Origin: Rhodopila sp.
Lineage (GTDB): Bacteria; Pseudomonadota; Alphaproteobacteria; Acetobacterales; Acetobacteraceae
Reading direction: 5' to 3'
Assembly (NCBI GenBank): GCA_031291715.1
Contig: JARLIN010000514.1
Location: 1 to 36,984 of the forward strand
DNA length: 36,984 bases
The translations under genes were made by a program, and so were the position numbers. The notes beneath the pieces are model-generated. The model saw nothing but the letters and a program-made list of their open reading frames with translations, was not told where the DNA came from and made no database searches. Positions 1 through 7,022 of the stretch are shown here, in pieces (position 1 is the stretch's first letter; each line of letters begins with the position of its first letter).

Positions 1-764
1 ACCATGTCGTCGATCAACCGGTGCTCGTAAGTCAGGCCGCGCTTCTCGAACTCCGCCTTGAACTCGTTGGCGTAGATCGTGGCGAAGATCTCCATGAAGT
101 AACCGTCATAGGTCTTCAGGATGGTGTTCTTGGTGGAGAGATACAGCGGCCAGCCGCGGTTCAGGGCGTAGTTGAAGCTGGCGCGGGCGAAGCCCTCGAT
201 CGAGACCCGGGTGTTGTGCATCGCCATCGCGACGCCGCCACCCTCATCGAAGGAATGGACATCCAGCGTCTGTACCGCGCCGCCATCGGCGGGCTGGTAG
301 CTGAGCGTCACCTTGCCCGGCCCAGGGATCTTCATTTCCGTCGCCCGGTAGATGTCGCCATAGGCATGGCGGCCGATGACGATCGGCTGCGTCCAGTGCG
401 GCACCAGGCGGGGCACGTTCTTGCAGATGATCGGCTCGCGGAAGATCGTGCCATCCAGGATGTTGCGCAGCGTTCCGTTCGGGCTGCGATACATGCGCTT
501 CAGGCCGAATTCGGTGACCCGCGCCTCATCCGGGGTGATCGTGGCGCATTTCACGCCGACCCCGTATTTGGCGATCGCGTTGGCTGCATCGACCGTCACC
601 TGGTCGTCGGTCTGATCGCGATACTCGATACCAAGGTCGTAGTATTTCAGATCGATATCAAGATAGGGAAGGATCAGCTTTTCCTTGATGAAACCCCAGA
701 TAATGCGGGTCATCTCATCCCCGTCCAACTCGACAACCGGGGTCTTGACCTTAATTTTTGCCAT
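1..764 (-). CDS. icd: NADP-dependent isocitrate dehydrogenase, N-terminal 254 residues (runs off the window)
   Basis: Cytoplasmic TCA-cycle enzyme that converts isocitrate to 2-oxoglutarate and CO2 with reduction of NADP+. The minus-strand translation begins [20 protein letters not shown] and continues with the family blocks [23 protein letters not shown] and [14 protein letters not shown]. This is the eukaryote-like (type II) homodimeric NADP enzyme rather than the E. coli type. That family is about 405 residues, so roughly the last 150 lie before base 1. I chose the ATG at 764, which has AGGA four bases upstream and gives the conserved MAKIKV start; an in-frame ATG at 767 is possible. It is divergent from the hybrid kinase at 1049. 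Its product, 2-oxoglutarate, is the nitrogen-status signal in the pathway of the ntr genes at 26-34 kb, though the distance here makes no direct link. Confidence 0.95.
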   Translation of the reverse strand, partial: MAKIKVKTPVVELDGDEMTRIIWGFIKEKLILPYLDIDLKYYDLGIEYRDQTDDQVTVDAANAIAKYGVGVKCATITPDEARVTEFGLKRMYRSPNGTLRNILDGTIFREPIICKNVPRLVPHWTQPIVIGRHAYGDIYRATEMKIPGPGKVTLSYQPADGGAVQTLDVHSFDEGGGVAMAMHNTRVSIEGFARASFNYALNRGWPLYLSTKNTILKTYDGYFMEIFATIYANEFKAEFEKRGLTYEHRLIDDM

Positions 765-940
765 CATATCCTCATGGGCGGAGCACTGTCGGGGCCGGAC
801 CACCGGCCATCCGAAACCGCCGGACAATCGCACCGCGCGCCCATCAGGGCAAGCCGGGGGGCCGGCCTTCCCCAAAACGAGAGCCGCTGGAGAACGATCA
901 GGCTGCCTGGCGGCCGTTCCGCCAGCCGGATAGACGCCAG

Positions 941-992
941 AATGTAACCAAGTTGCATTTCGAATCGCGTTAGGGTTAGGACACAAGGTGTC
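941..992 (+). promoter_or_regulatory. Candidate promoter and inverted repeats in the icd/hybrid kinase divergent region
   Basis: The 284-bp gap 765-1048 holds a possible sigma-70-like promoter for the kinase: TTGCAT (953-958), 17 bp, then TTAGGA (976-981). An imperfect inverted repeat, AATGTAAC-CAA-GTTGCATT (941-959, one mismatch in eight), covers the -35. A short perfect one, GACAC-AAG-GTGTC (980-992), lies near the expected start of transcription. The promoter match is moderate and the factor is unknown. I see nothing else in the gap. Confidence 0.35.
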
Positions 993-1048
993 AGCGCCCT
1001 GGCGCGCACGGCCTGTCCGATCGTTCTTTCCCGCATTCCGCCTGGATC

Positions 1049-4000
1049 ATGAAGCCAGACAAGCACTTCATCGCCGCCGCCGGAATCGTACTGGCGGCCT
1101 CCGGCCTGATCGTGCTGACGTGGGTCGGCACGATGCGGGCGATCCATGCCCAGCAGACTGAGAACGTCGCCCGGGTCTCCGCCACGCTATCGAACCAGGC
1201 GATCAGCTTCACCGAGCAGATCAACCGGCAGATTCTCGGCATCGACCAGACATTGCGGGTTCTCGTCACCGGTTGGGAGAACGATCCCCGCCACTTCGAC
1301 CTGGAAGCCTGGCGCGAGAAGGCGGTCGTGCTGAACGGGCTCAGCCGCGACATGGTGCTGACGGACGAAAAAGGAATCATCCGCCAGTCCTCGGTCGTGG
1401 AAGCGATCAATCAGAACGCCTCTGGCCTGGATTATTTCCGCGCTCTCGCGGATCCGTCCGCCCCCGACGACCGCCTGTATGTCGGGCCCGCCACGATCGA
1501 CGGCATCATGCGGCAGTGGCACATGAACGTGGCGCGGTCGCTGCGCTACCCCGACGGATCGTTCGCCGGCGTGATCGACACGGATTACCGGATCGCTGCG
1601 TTCACCGACGTGTTCGGCCAGACCGACCTGGGCCCGGGAGCTTTCGTGACCCTCGCCGGTCTCGAAGACGGCAAATTGCGCGGGGCCGTCGGGCCGACGA
1701 CCATCGATCCCGATGTCAGCGTCGGTGAAACCCCGATGTTCACCGCGATCGCCGCGGCCGACAGCGGCATCTGGATCGGCCCCTCCGCCAACGACGCTGT
1801 GCAGCGCATCCATGCCTTCCGCCACATCCCGGGCCGAAACCTGGCCATTGTCGTCGCCGTGGACGAGGCCGAGGCGTTGCGCCCCGCCACGATCTGGCGC
1901 CAGCAGGCAGAGCTGTTCGCCGGCTGTATCACCGCATTGCTTGCCGGCCTGGCGCTGATCCTGGTCAACGGCAGGCGGCTCGCCCGCCGGCGAGAGGCAA
2001 CGATGGCGGAAGACCGGGCCATGCTTGCTGCCTCCAACGCACAGATCGAGGTCGCCCGGGCCCTCGCGACCGCGAAAGCCGAACAGCTGGAAGCGACCCT
2101 TGCCGGCATGGTGGACGGCGTGTCGATGTTCGATGCCCATATGTGCCTGGTCGAATGGAATGCGCGGTTTCCGGAAATCGCCGGTGTCCCGGCCGAAATC
2201 CTGCGCGTCGGCCTGCCGATGGAGGAAATCCTCCGTACCCAGATCAAGACCGGACAATTTGGCTGGGTCGCCGATCCCGAAGCCGAGGTCGGGCGCCGGA
2301 TGGCACACCTGCGCGTCCCGCGGTTCGGCGTGGTTCAACGGCAACGGCCTGACGGACGTACGCTGGAACTGCGGCGCAACCGGCTGCCCGATGGCGGCTT
2401 CGTCACGCTCTACGCCGACGTCACCGAGCGCAAACGCGCCGAGGACGCCTTGCGCGCGGCTCAGGCCGAGGCCGAGGCGGCGAACACCGAAAAATCCCGT
2501 TTCGTGACGATCGTCAGCCACGAGATCCGGACGCCGCTGAACGCACTGCTCAACACGCTGTTGCTGCTGGGGGACAGCGTCCTCGACCCGGCGCAGCGGT
2601 CGCTGATGGCCATGGCGCGTCAGTCGGGCGACGTGCTGTTCGGTTTGATCAACGACATCCTCTTCATGTCCCAGATGGAAGCCGGCAAGCTGGCGATCCG
2701 CCCAAGCCTGTTCGAACTGCGGCCCTTGCTGGACAGTTGCGTCGAGATGTTCGCGGCTCAGGCGGCGGAATGCGGCATCGCCATCCATCTCGCCGTGGCT
2801 GAGGACACGCCGGCGACGCTGCTCACCGATCCCGTCCGGCTCCGTCAGGTGCAGTTCAATCTGCTCTCGAACGCGGTGAAATACGCCGGCCCTGGCACGG
2901 TATGGCTGACCGCCGAACCCGGACGCGATGCGGAGGAAGCGGTCAGGCTGACCGTGCGGGATAGCGGTCCGGTCATCGCACCCGAAGCGCGGGAGAGCCT
3001 GTTCCGGCCGTTTTCCAGGCTCGAACGGCCGGGCGATGACAATTCGGTTGGGACAGGCCTCGGGCTGTCGATCTGTCATCACCTTGTGACATTGATGGGC
3101 GGCAGAATCGGCTGCGACGCCTGGAAGTCCGACGACGGCCGGGAAGGAAACACGTTCTGGATGACTTTACCGGCCGCGGCGCTGCCCTTCCGCGCCGCGG
3201 CAGGCGGACCGGCCCACGGCGAAGCGGCATTTGGACAGTTTGTGTCACCCGCGGCGGATCTGGTCGCCGAACTCGTTGATTTGCCCCGCCGGCCGCTGCC
3301 CCGGACGCGTATTCTCCTCACCGAAGACATCGCGGCGAACCAGCTCGTAACCGCGGCATTGCTTCGCCGCGAAGGGCACCATGTCGATATCGCGGTCACT
3401 GGGCAGGCCGCGATCGAGGCGATCCAGGCAACGCCCTACGACCTGGTCTTCATGGATATCTTCATGCCCGGCATGGGTGGTCAGAAAACAACGCAGATCA
3501 TCCGGTCCCTGCCGGAACCTGCCCGCTCGACCCCGATCATCGCGCTGACCGCCAATGTCACCCCAGCGGATGAGGCCAACTTCAAGGCGGTCCGAATGGA
3601 TGGCCTGCTTGGGAAGCCGGTCTCGCTGACGGGATTGCTCGACGTGCTGCGCACGCATGTATGGTCCGCCTACCCTGGCGTTGCCGGTCCCGGCACAACG
3701 GCCAAGACTGCCGCTCACCCGGAGCTTTCCGGGATCGTGCCGGTCCTGTCGGTCGCCCGGATCGACGAATTGCGCAGCAATCTTCCGCCCGAGACATTCG
3801 CCGATCTGGTGGAAGAATGTCTCGTGGACCTGGACCACCAGCTCCCGGCGCTGCGCCGAGCGCTTGCGGCGGGCACACCGGGTGCGATCACGGCGCATGC
3901 ACATGCGATGGTCGGGCTGGCAGGCAGCTATGGGATGGCTGTCCTGGAGGCTCGCCTCAGGACGATCATGGCCGCGGCTCGGGACAGGGATTTGACGTCG

Positions 4001-4090
4001 CTCGGGTCATCGGTCATCGCGGAGCTCGATGCCGACTTCGCTGGCGCGGCACGAGCCTTGCGAGAAATGACGCGAACCGAGGTCGCCTGA
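1049..4090 (+). CDS. Membrane hybrid sensor histidine kinase: Cache-PAS-HisKA-HATPase-REC-Hpt
   Basis: 1013-residue inner-membrane sensor that carries most of a phosphorelay in one chain. From the N-terminus: TM helix (~9-28), periplasmic PDC/Cache-like domain (~35-285), second TM helix (~287-308), PAS (~346-455), HisKA with SHEIRTPLN (phospho-acceptor His491), HATPase (N-box Asn608, GTGLGL from 668), receiver (Asp803 in DIFMPG), and a C-terminal Hpt-like domain with AHAMVG around His952. Hpt domains usually have Lys two residues after the H-x-L core (HxLKG); here it is Val, so relay competence is uncertain. No response regulator with an output domain is adjacent, so the phosphate probably goes to an unlinked partner. 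The ligand is unknown. The start is the ATG at 1049, with only a weak GGA-like ribosome site. Confidence 0.9.
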   Translation: MKPDKHFIAAAGIVLAASGLIVLTWVGTMRAIHAQQTENVARVSATLSNQAISFTEQINRQILGIDQTLRVLVTGWENDPRHFDLEAWREKAVVLNGLSRDMVLTDEKGIIRQSSVVEAINQNASGLDYFRALADPSAPDDRLYVGPATIDGIMRQWHMNVARSLRYPDGSFAGVIDTDYRIAAFTDVFGQTDLGPGAFVTLAGLEDGKLRGAVGPTTIDPDVSVGETPMFTAIAAADSGIWIGPSANDAVQRIHAFRHIPGRNLAIVVAVDEAEALRPATIWRQQAELFAGCITALLAGLALILVNGRRLARRREATMAEDRAMLAASNAQIEVARALATAKAEQLEATLAGMVDGVSMFDAHMCLVEWNARFPEIAGVPAEILRVGLPMEEILRTQIKTGQFGWVADPEAEVGRRMAHLRVPRFGVVQRQRPDGRTLELRRNRLPDGGFVTLYADVTERKRAEDALRAAQAEAEAANTEKSRFVTIVSHEIRTPLNALLNTLLLLGDSVLDPAQRSLMAMARQSGDVLFGLINDILFMSQMEAGKLAIRPSLFELRPLLDSCVEMFAAQAAECGIAIHLAVAEDTPATLLTDPVRLRQVQFNLLSNAVKYAGPGTVWLTAEPGRDAEEAVRLTVRDSGPVIAPEARESLFRPFSRLERPGDDNSVGTGLGLSICHHLVTLMGGRIGCDAWKSDDGREGNTFWMTLPAAALPFRAAAGGPAHGEAAFGQFVSPAADLVAELVDLPRRPLPRTRILLTEDIAANQLVTAALLRREGHHVDIAVTGQAAIEAIQATPYDLVFMDIFMPGMGGQKTTQIIRSLPEPARSTPIIALTANVTPADEANFKAVRMDGLLGKPVSLTGLLDVLRTHVWSAYPGVAGPGTTAKTAAHPELSGIVPVLSVARIDELRSNLPPETFADLVEECLVDLDHQLPALRRALAAGTPGAITAHAHAMVGLAGSYGMAVLEARLRTIMAAARDRDLTSLGSSVIAELDADFAGAARALREMTRTEVA

Positions 4091-4144
4091 TACCGAGCGC
4101 CTATACCGGCCGGCGGATACCGGTCAACGGATACCGGTCGGCGG
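4090..4144. repeat. 14-bp tandem repeat just after the kinase stop codon
   Basis: Three full 14-bp units start at 4103, 4117 and 4131: ATACCGGCCGGCGG, ATACCGGTCAACGG and ATACCGGTCGGCGG. A decayed 13-bp unit (4090-4102, ATACCGAGCGCCT) precedes them and overlaps the kinase TGA stop (4088-4090). No gene reads through the block. Confidence 0.8.
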
Positions 4145-4175
4145 AACGATTGACCCACGGCCTTTCCCCACCCGT

Positions 4176-4280
4176 CATGGCGGGATAGGCCGAGCCATGG
4201 CGGGGATAGGCTGGTCCATAACGGGGGATAGAGTGGGCCATGGCGGGCGATAGGCCGGCCATGACAGGGATCTAGAGTCC
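4176..4280. repeat. Tandem repeat of 20-22 bp, five imperfect copies
   Basis: Copies start at 4176, 4196, 4217, 4239 and 4260. The approximate consensus is CATGGCGGGGATAGGCCGGC, and the unit length drifts from 20 to 22 bp. The drift argues against a coding repeat. The block lies between the convergent kinase and DoxX genes. Its outer ends (CGTCATGGC and GCCATGAC) resemble the ends of the dispersed palindromes at 21304, 25947 and 26177, so it may derive from that family. Confidence 0.8.
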
Positions 4281-4302
4281 GCGGCCCCTCCCCCATCCGG
4301 TC

Positions 4303-4800
4303 CTAGAGGCCAGCCCGACCGCCGACGGATGGACGGCCCCTCTGCCAGGCGTCGATCGCGATGACGAGAGAGACGATGCCCCAGAACACCAGATACTCGA
4401 TGCCGCCCTTGGCCCAGTACCAGTTCATGCCCCTCGTCTGAATCATCGCATAGCCGGCGACCGCCATGCAGCCAGCCGAAACCAGGCCGATCCAGCGTGT
4501 GAACAGCCCGAACGTCAGGCCGATGAGTGCCAGAGATTCGAACACCAGCGCCAGACTCAAAAACATGGGTGCCGGCGACAGCCCGGCCTTCGTGAAGAAG
4601 GCCAGCGTTGTGTCGATGCCGGACAGCTTCTGATAGATATGCGGGGCATAGAACAGGCCGGCCTGAATGCGGACGATGTTCATGCCATTGGTCAGCACGA
4701 AGCGGTCCGGTAACACGGTCGGGCCAATCAAGCCCCTCCATGTAGACGTTTCAGATGAGGACGAACCTCCCGCGGCGGCGCTGGCGATGAGCATGGCCAA
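4303..4800 (-). CDS. DoxX-family integral membrane protein
   Basis: 165 residues. After a polar N-terminus of about 35 residues comes the DoxX-like core: NIVRIQAGLFYAPHIYQKL, then hydrophobic segments around FLSLALVFESLALIGLTFGLF, GLVSAGCMAVAGYAM and GIEYLVFWGIVSLVIAIDAW. This fits a four-helix inner-membrane protein. DoxX proteins are associated with respiratory or thiol-redox functions, but the exact role of this one is unknown. The start at 4800 has AAGGA about eight bases upstream. An internal ATG just before NIVRIQAG would give a more standard length, so the first ~39 residues are less certain. It is a single-gene unit by spacing. Confidence 0.75.
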   Translation of the reverse strand: MAMLIASAAAGGSSSSETSTWRGLIGPTVLPDRFVLTNGMNIVRIQAGLFYAPHIYQKLSGIDTTLAFFTKAGLSPAPMFLSLALVFESLALIGLTFGLFTRWIGLVSAGCMAVAGYAMIQTRGMNWYWAKGGIEYLVFWGIVSLVIAIDAWQRGRPSVGGRAGL

Positions 4801-4921
4801 GGATCCTTGTTAACGTTCCGGACACAGCATGGCGCCTCCATCAGCGCAGTGCGTTGATCTAACGCAACGAAGCAGGGAAAAATGGCCGACTGGAACTTGG
4901 CTCCGCGCGACACCCCCTGGA

Positions 4922-4936
4922 TTAACGGTTCGTTTA
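4922..4936 (+). promoter_or_regulatory. CtrA-box-like sequence
   Basis: TTAA-CGGTTCG-TTTA matches the alphaproteobacterial CtrA pattern TTAA-N7-TTAA with one mismatch. It lies 25 bp upstream of the ATG at 4962. A similar sequence lies at 6221-6235. The match is short and may be chance. Confidence 0.25.
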
Positions 4937-4961
4937 CCTTTGGTCGCGTAGGCTGCGCGGC

Positions 4962-5183
4962 ATGTTGTCACCCGCGACATTCATTGGACTCGCGAACGCG
5001 ACTGCCCCCGTCGGGCGGCCTGCCGCATCCCCTATCCAGCCCGCCCGTGTGCTTGGTACCCCGCAGGCAGCGGCTCCCATGGCCACGTTGCCGCCCAAGC
5101 CGCCGGCAACCGCGTCGCCGGGGACCGCGGCGACTCCACCCCGCAACCTGCCGCGGGGGTCGCTGCTGGACCTGAGCGTGTAG
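4962..5183 (+). CDS. Small Pro/Ala-rich protein of unknown function
   Basis: 73 residues, rich in Pro and Ala, ending in the more ordered-looking tail PPRNLPRGSLLDLSV. I do not recognise a family. No signal peptide is evident and there is no strong ribosome site before the ATG. GC-rich DNA yields spurious frames, so this may not be a gene. In its favour, it is oriented with the NUDIX gene that follows and its C-terminus looks protein-like. If it is not real, 4801-5279 holds no other gene that I can see. Confidence 0.35.
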   Translation: MLSPATFIGLANATAPVGRPAASPIQPARVLGTPQAAAPMATLPPKPPATASPGTAATPPRNLPRGSLLDLSV

Positions 5184-5279
5184 CGCAAGGCGCCCTCGGC
5201 CGGACTTCCGCCAAAGGAAACCCTTGCCACCAAAGGATTGACCTTGATCCGGGCCGGCCGACACGTCACTTTCTCCGTC

Positions 5280-5882
5280 ATGTCGTCATTCGTCCGGCGC
5301 ATTCCCGAAGGTGATGATCGCGAGCGCATGGTCTGCGCGGATTGCGGTCACGTCGCGTATGAAAACCCGAAGATCATCGTAGGCTCCGTGGTGGTCTCGG
5401 ATGGCCGCGTCCTGATGTGCCGCAGGGCCATCGAGCCGCGCCGGGGTTTCTGGACCCTTCCGGCCGGCTTCATGGAACTCGGCGAAACGCTCGAGGAGGG
5501 CGCGGCGCGGGAGGCCATGGAGGAAGCCGAAGCCGCCATCACGATAGAAGGCATCCTCGGGGTCTTCAGCATCGCCCGCATCGGACAGGTCCAGGTGATC
5601 TTCCGTGCCCGCTTTACCGATCCAGGCGCACCCGTCTTCCGGCCGGGGATGGAAAGTCTCGATGTGCGCCTGTTTGGGCCGGATGAAATTCCCTGGGAAG
5701 AGATCGCGTTCCCGTCGGTGCACTGGGCGCTGAACGCCTGGCGGGCCGCCGGTTCCAATCCGCTGGGCAAGCCAGCCGGCAACCCGCCCGACGACATCCG
5801 CGGCGTGCACCGGATGCCGCCCTCCCCGGCCGATCACCGCGTTGATCGCCTCATTGATTCTCAAGGGGAATCCGCTGCATGA
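5280..5882 (+). CDS. NUDIX hydrolase with N-terminal zinc-ribbon-like segment
   Basis: 200 residues; hydrolyses a nucleoside diphosphate linked to another moiety. Which substrate (NADH, ADP-ribose or another) cannot be read from the sequence. Near the N-terminus is a CxxC knuckle (VCADCGHVAYENPK, residues 18-31). The Nudix box spans 63-85 (GFMELGETLEEGAAREAMEE) with G63, E69, R77, E78, E81 and E82 in place; the usual late Gly is Glu84. I chose ATG 5280 because MSSFVRRIPEGDDRERMVC fits the family start; an in-frame TTG at 5238 would add 14 residues. The stop overlaps the next gene by four bases (ATGA), so the two are probably translationally coupled. Confidence 0.88.
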   Translation: MSSFVRRIPEGDDRERMVCADCGHVAYENPKIIVGSVVVSDGRVLMCRRAIEPRRGFWTLPAGFMELGETLEEGAAREAMEEAEAAITIEGILGVFSIARIGQVQVIFRARFTDPGAPVFRPGMESLDVRLFGPDEIPWEEIAFPSVHWALNAWRAAGSNPLGKPAGNPPDDIRGVHRMPPSPADHRVDRLIDSQGESAA

Positions 5883-6181
5883 AGCGTCTCTTGCTCTTGG
5901 CGGCCGTGACTTTCGGCTCATCCGCGATGGCCGAGGACCTTCCGGTTCCACCTGTGCCGCCCGCAAACCCGTCTCAGAGCGAAATCGCCCCGGTCCCCGA
6001 CCCCTATGCCGAGGCGCCCGTCGCTCCGGCCTCGGAAGATCCCCGCGTCGACGTGAAGCTGTATCGGGCCAAACCCTATGACCCGGGCATGGGCTTCGCG
6101 CCGGGGTCGCGCTATCAGACAAGCGAGGATCGCAAGCCGATCCAGACGCCCGGTTTCAGCATCAGCGTTCCGCTGAAGTAG
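5879..6181 (+). CDS. Small exported Pro-rich protein, coupled to the NUDIX gene
   Basis: 100 residues. It begins with a signal peptide (MKRLLLLAAVTFGSSAMA, likely cleavage before EDLPVP), followed by a Pro-rich stretch (DLPVPPVPPANPSQSE) and a C-terminal part ending PGFSISVPLK. The mature protein should be periplasmic, about 82 residues long, with no Cys for lipidation. The start is well supported: AAGGGGA lies upstream and the ATG overlaps the NUDIX stop. I do not recognise the family and give no function. Confidence 0.7.
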   Translation: MKRLLLLAAVTFGSSAMAEDLPVPPVPPANPSQSEIAPVPDPYAEAPVAPASEDPRVDVKLYRAKPYDPGMGFAPGSRYQTSEDRKPIQTPGFSISVPLK

Positions 6182-6220
6182 CGTGCCCGGTTAAGTAGAG
6201 TGTCCGCAGAAAACCGGCCG

Positions 6221-6235
6221 TTAACCGTTCGTTCA
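6221..6235 (+). promoter_or_regulatory. Second CtrA-box-like sequence
   Basis: TTAA-CCGTTCG-TTCA shares TTAAC-x-GTTCGTT with the site at 4922-4936 and lies 69 bp upstream of the small gene at 6305. It has two mismatches in the second half-site. Weak. Confidence 0.2.
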
Positions 6236-6304
6236 TCCATCGTGCCTTAAGAAAGCGGGTGGCACTCGCATTTTGCTTGTGTCAGTCAAGGCACGGAGTC
6301 CGCG

Positions 6305-6580
6305 ATGCGGAAAATCAGCAAGACAAGGTCCGCGAGGCACGATCGATACGCGTTGGAAGTCGAACTCCCGGACACACGGCCCCGGCGCATACAAGGCGCG
6401 ACGATCACGTCCTGGTCCGGACCTCCCGACATCGATCTGACCGCCTTGTTTGCCCGGCCGGCACCCGGCGTGACCGTGACCGGCGCGGCTCCCGACGGGG
6501 GCAGCCAGAAAGGTTGTCCCCCCGAAGGAACGGTTTCGCTGTCCGACGGGACCAGAATCAAATTCGCAACGACAAACTGA
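6305..6580 (+). CDS. Small basic-N-terminus protein of unknown function
   Basis: 91 residues, starting MRKISKTRSARHDRYALEVE and ending TVSLSDGTRIKFATTN. GGAG lies about six bases before the ATG. No signal peptide, membrane segment or known motif is visible. Frame length and ribosome site are the only support. The long hairpin at 6604-6655 follows 23 bp after the stop and could end its transcript. Confidence 0.4.
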   Translation: MRKISKTRSARHDRYALEVELPDTRPRRIQGATITSWSGPPDIDLTALFARPAPGVTVTGAAPDGGSQKGCPPEGTVSLSDGTRIKFATTN

Positions 6581-6603
6581 TTCGCCAGGAAAGCGTGCCT
6601 CTC

Positions 6604-6655
6604 GTGTCCCGAATCTGAAGTTCGCCATACCGGGCGAACCTCAGATTCGGGACAC
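6604..6655. repeat. Long near-perfect hairpin (23-bp arms, 6-nt loop)
   Basis: Left arm 6604-6626 (GTGTCCCGAATCTGAAGTTC...) and right arm 6633-6655 pair at 22 of 23 positions around the loop ATACCG. A T-rich run (GGTCTTTATTTT) follows on the plus strand, so it could act as a terminator for the small gene upstream. However, the arms are much longer than usual and not GC-only. That also fits a miniature mobile element or paired insertion-sequence ends. The pairing is certain; the role is not. Confidence 0.75.
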
Positions 6656-7022
6656 TAGGTCTTTATTTTCAGTGGCCAGCTTATCCTCGAAGCCCACCGC
6701 ATGTTGCGCCGAACTTCGGGGCAGGACACTAGCGTCAGCGAGGACGCTCCTGCACCCACTGGCCGCCCATACGAACGTGTAACGGTCGCTAAATTGTGAA
6801 GGAGGGTCAGGGCAAAATGCTCTCGCCTCCAAGCACGAAACCGTGTTCTTTCCCGCCCTGGATTACCATCGTGCCCGTACGGAAACCACGCAGTGGCAAT
6901 TCCGGGGTATTCACCGGCTCACAGGCAAAGGCTCGCGGGTTGCGTAACATGAAGCCAGGGCCTATTGCATTATCGTTACGAATATCCTTCCGTGCAGAAG
7001 CGGCGGATCGGGGCTTTTGGAT
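6656..7022. other. Spacer without a supported gene
   Basis: 367 bp of lower GC than its surroundings. An extended imperfect hairpin occurs around 6722-6755 (GCAGGA...AGCGTC-AGCGAG-GACGCT...TCCTGC). A GTG-started frame from 6796 to 7026 has no family resemblance and runs into the kinase start, so I do not call it. The promoter of the kinase at 7023 should lie here, but I could not identify convincing -35/-10 boxes. Confidence 0.5.

Noticed and set aside
971-981. Telomere-like TAGGGTTAGG
   Set aside because: Only about one and a half units in a bacterial promoter region; chance.
1187-3082. Long minus-strand open frame (631 codons) inside the hybrid kinase
   Set aside because: It is antisense to an unmistakable kinase, has no domain resemblance, and is Arg/Gly/His-rich as expected from GC-rich codon shadows.
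4176-4280. Possible CRISPR array
   Set aside because: The units are directly adjacent with no unique spacers, are only 20-22 bp and degenerate; there are no cas genes.
6260-6276. Sigma-54-like sequence TGGCAC...TTGC before the gene at 6305
   Set aside because: The GG and GC elements are separated by 12 bases instead of 10, which sigma-54 does not tolerate well.
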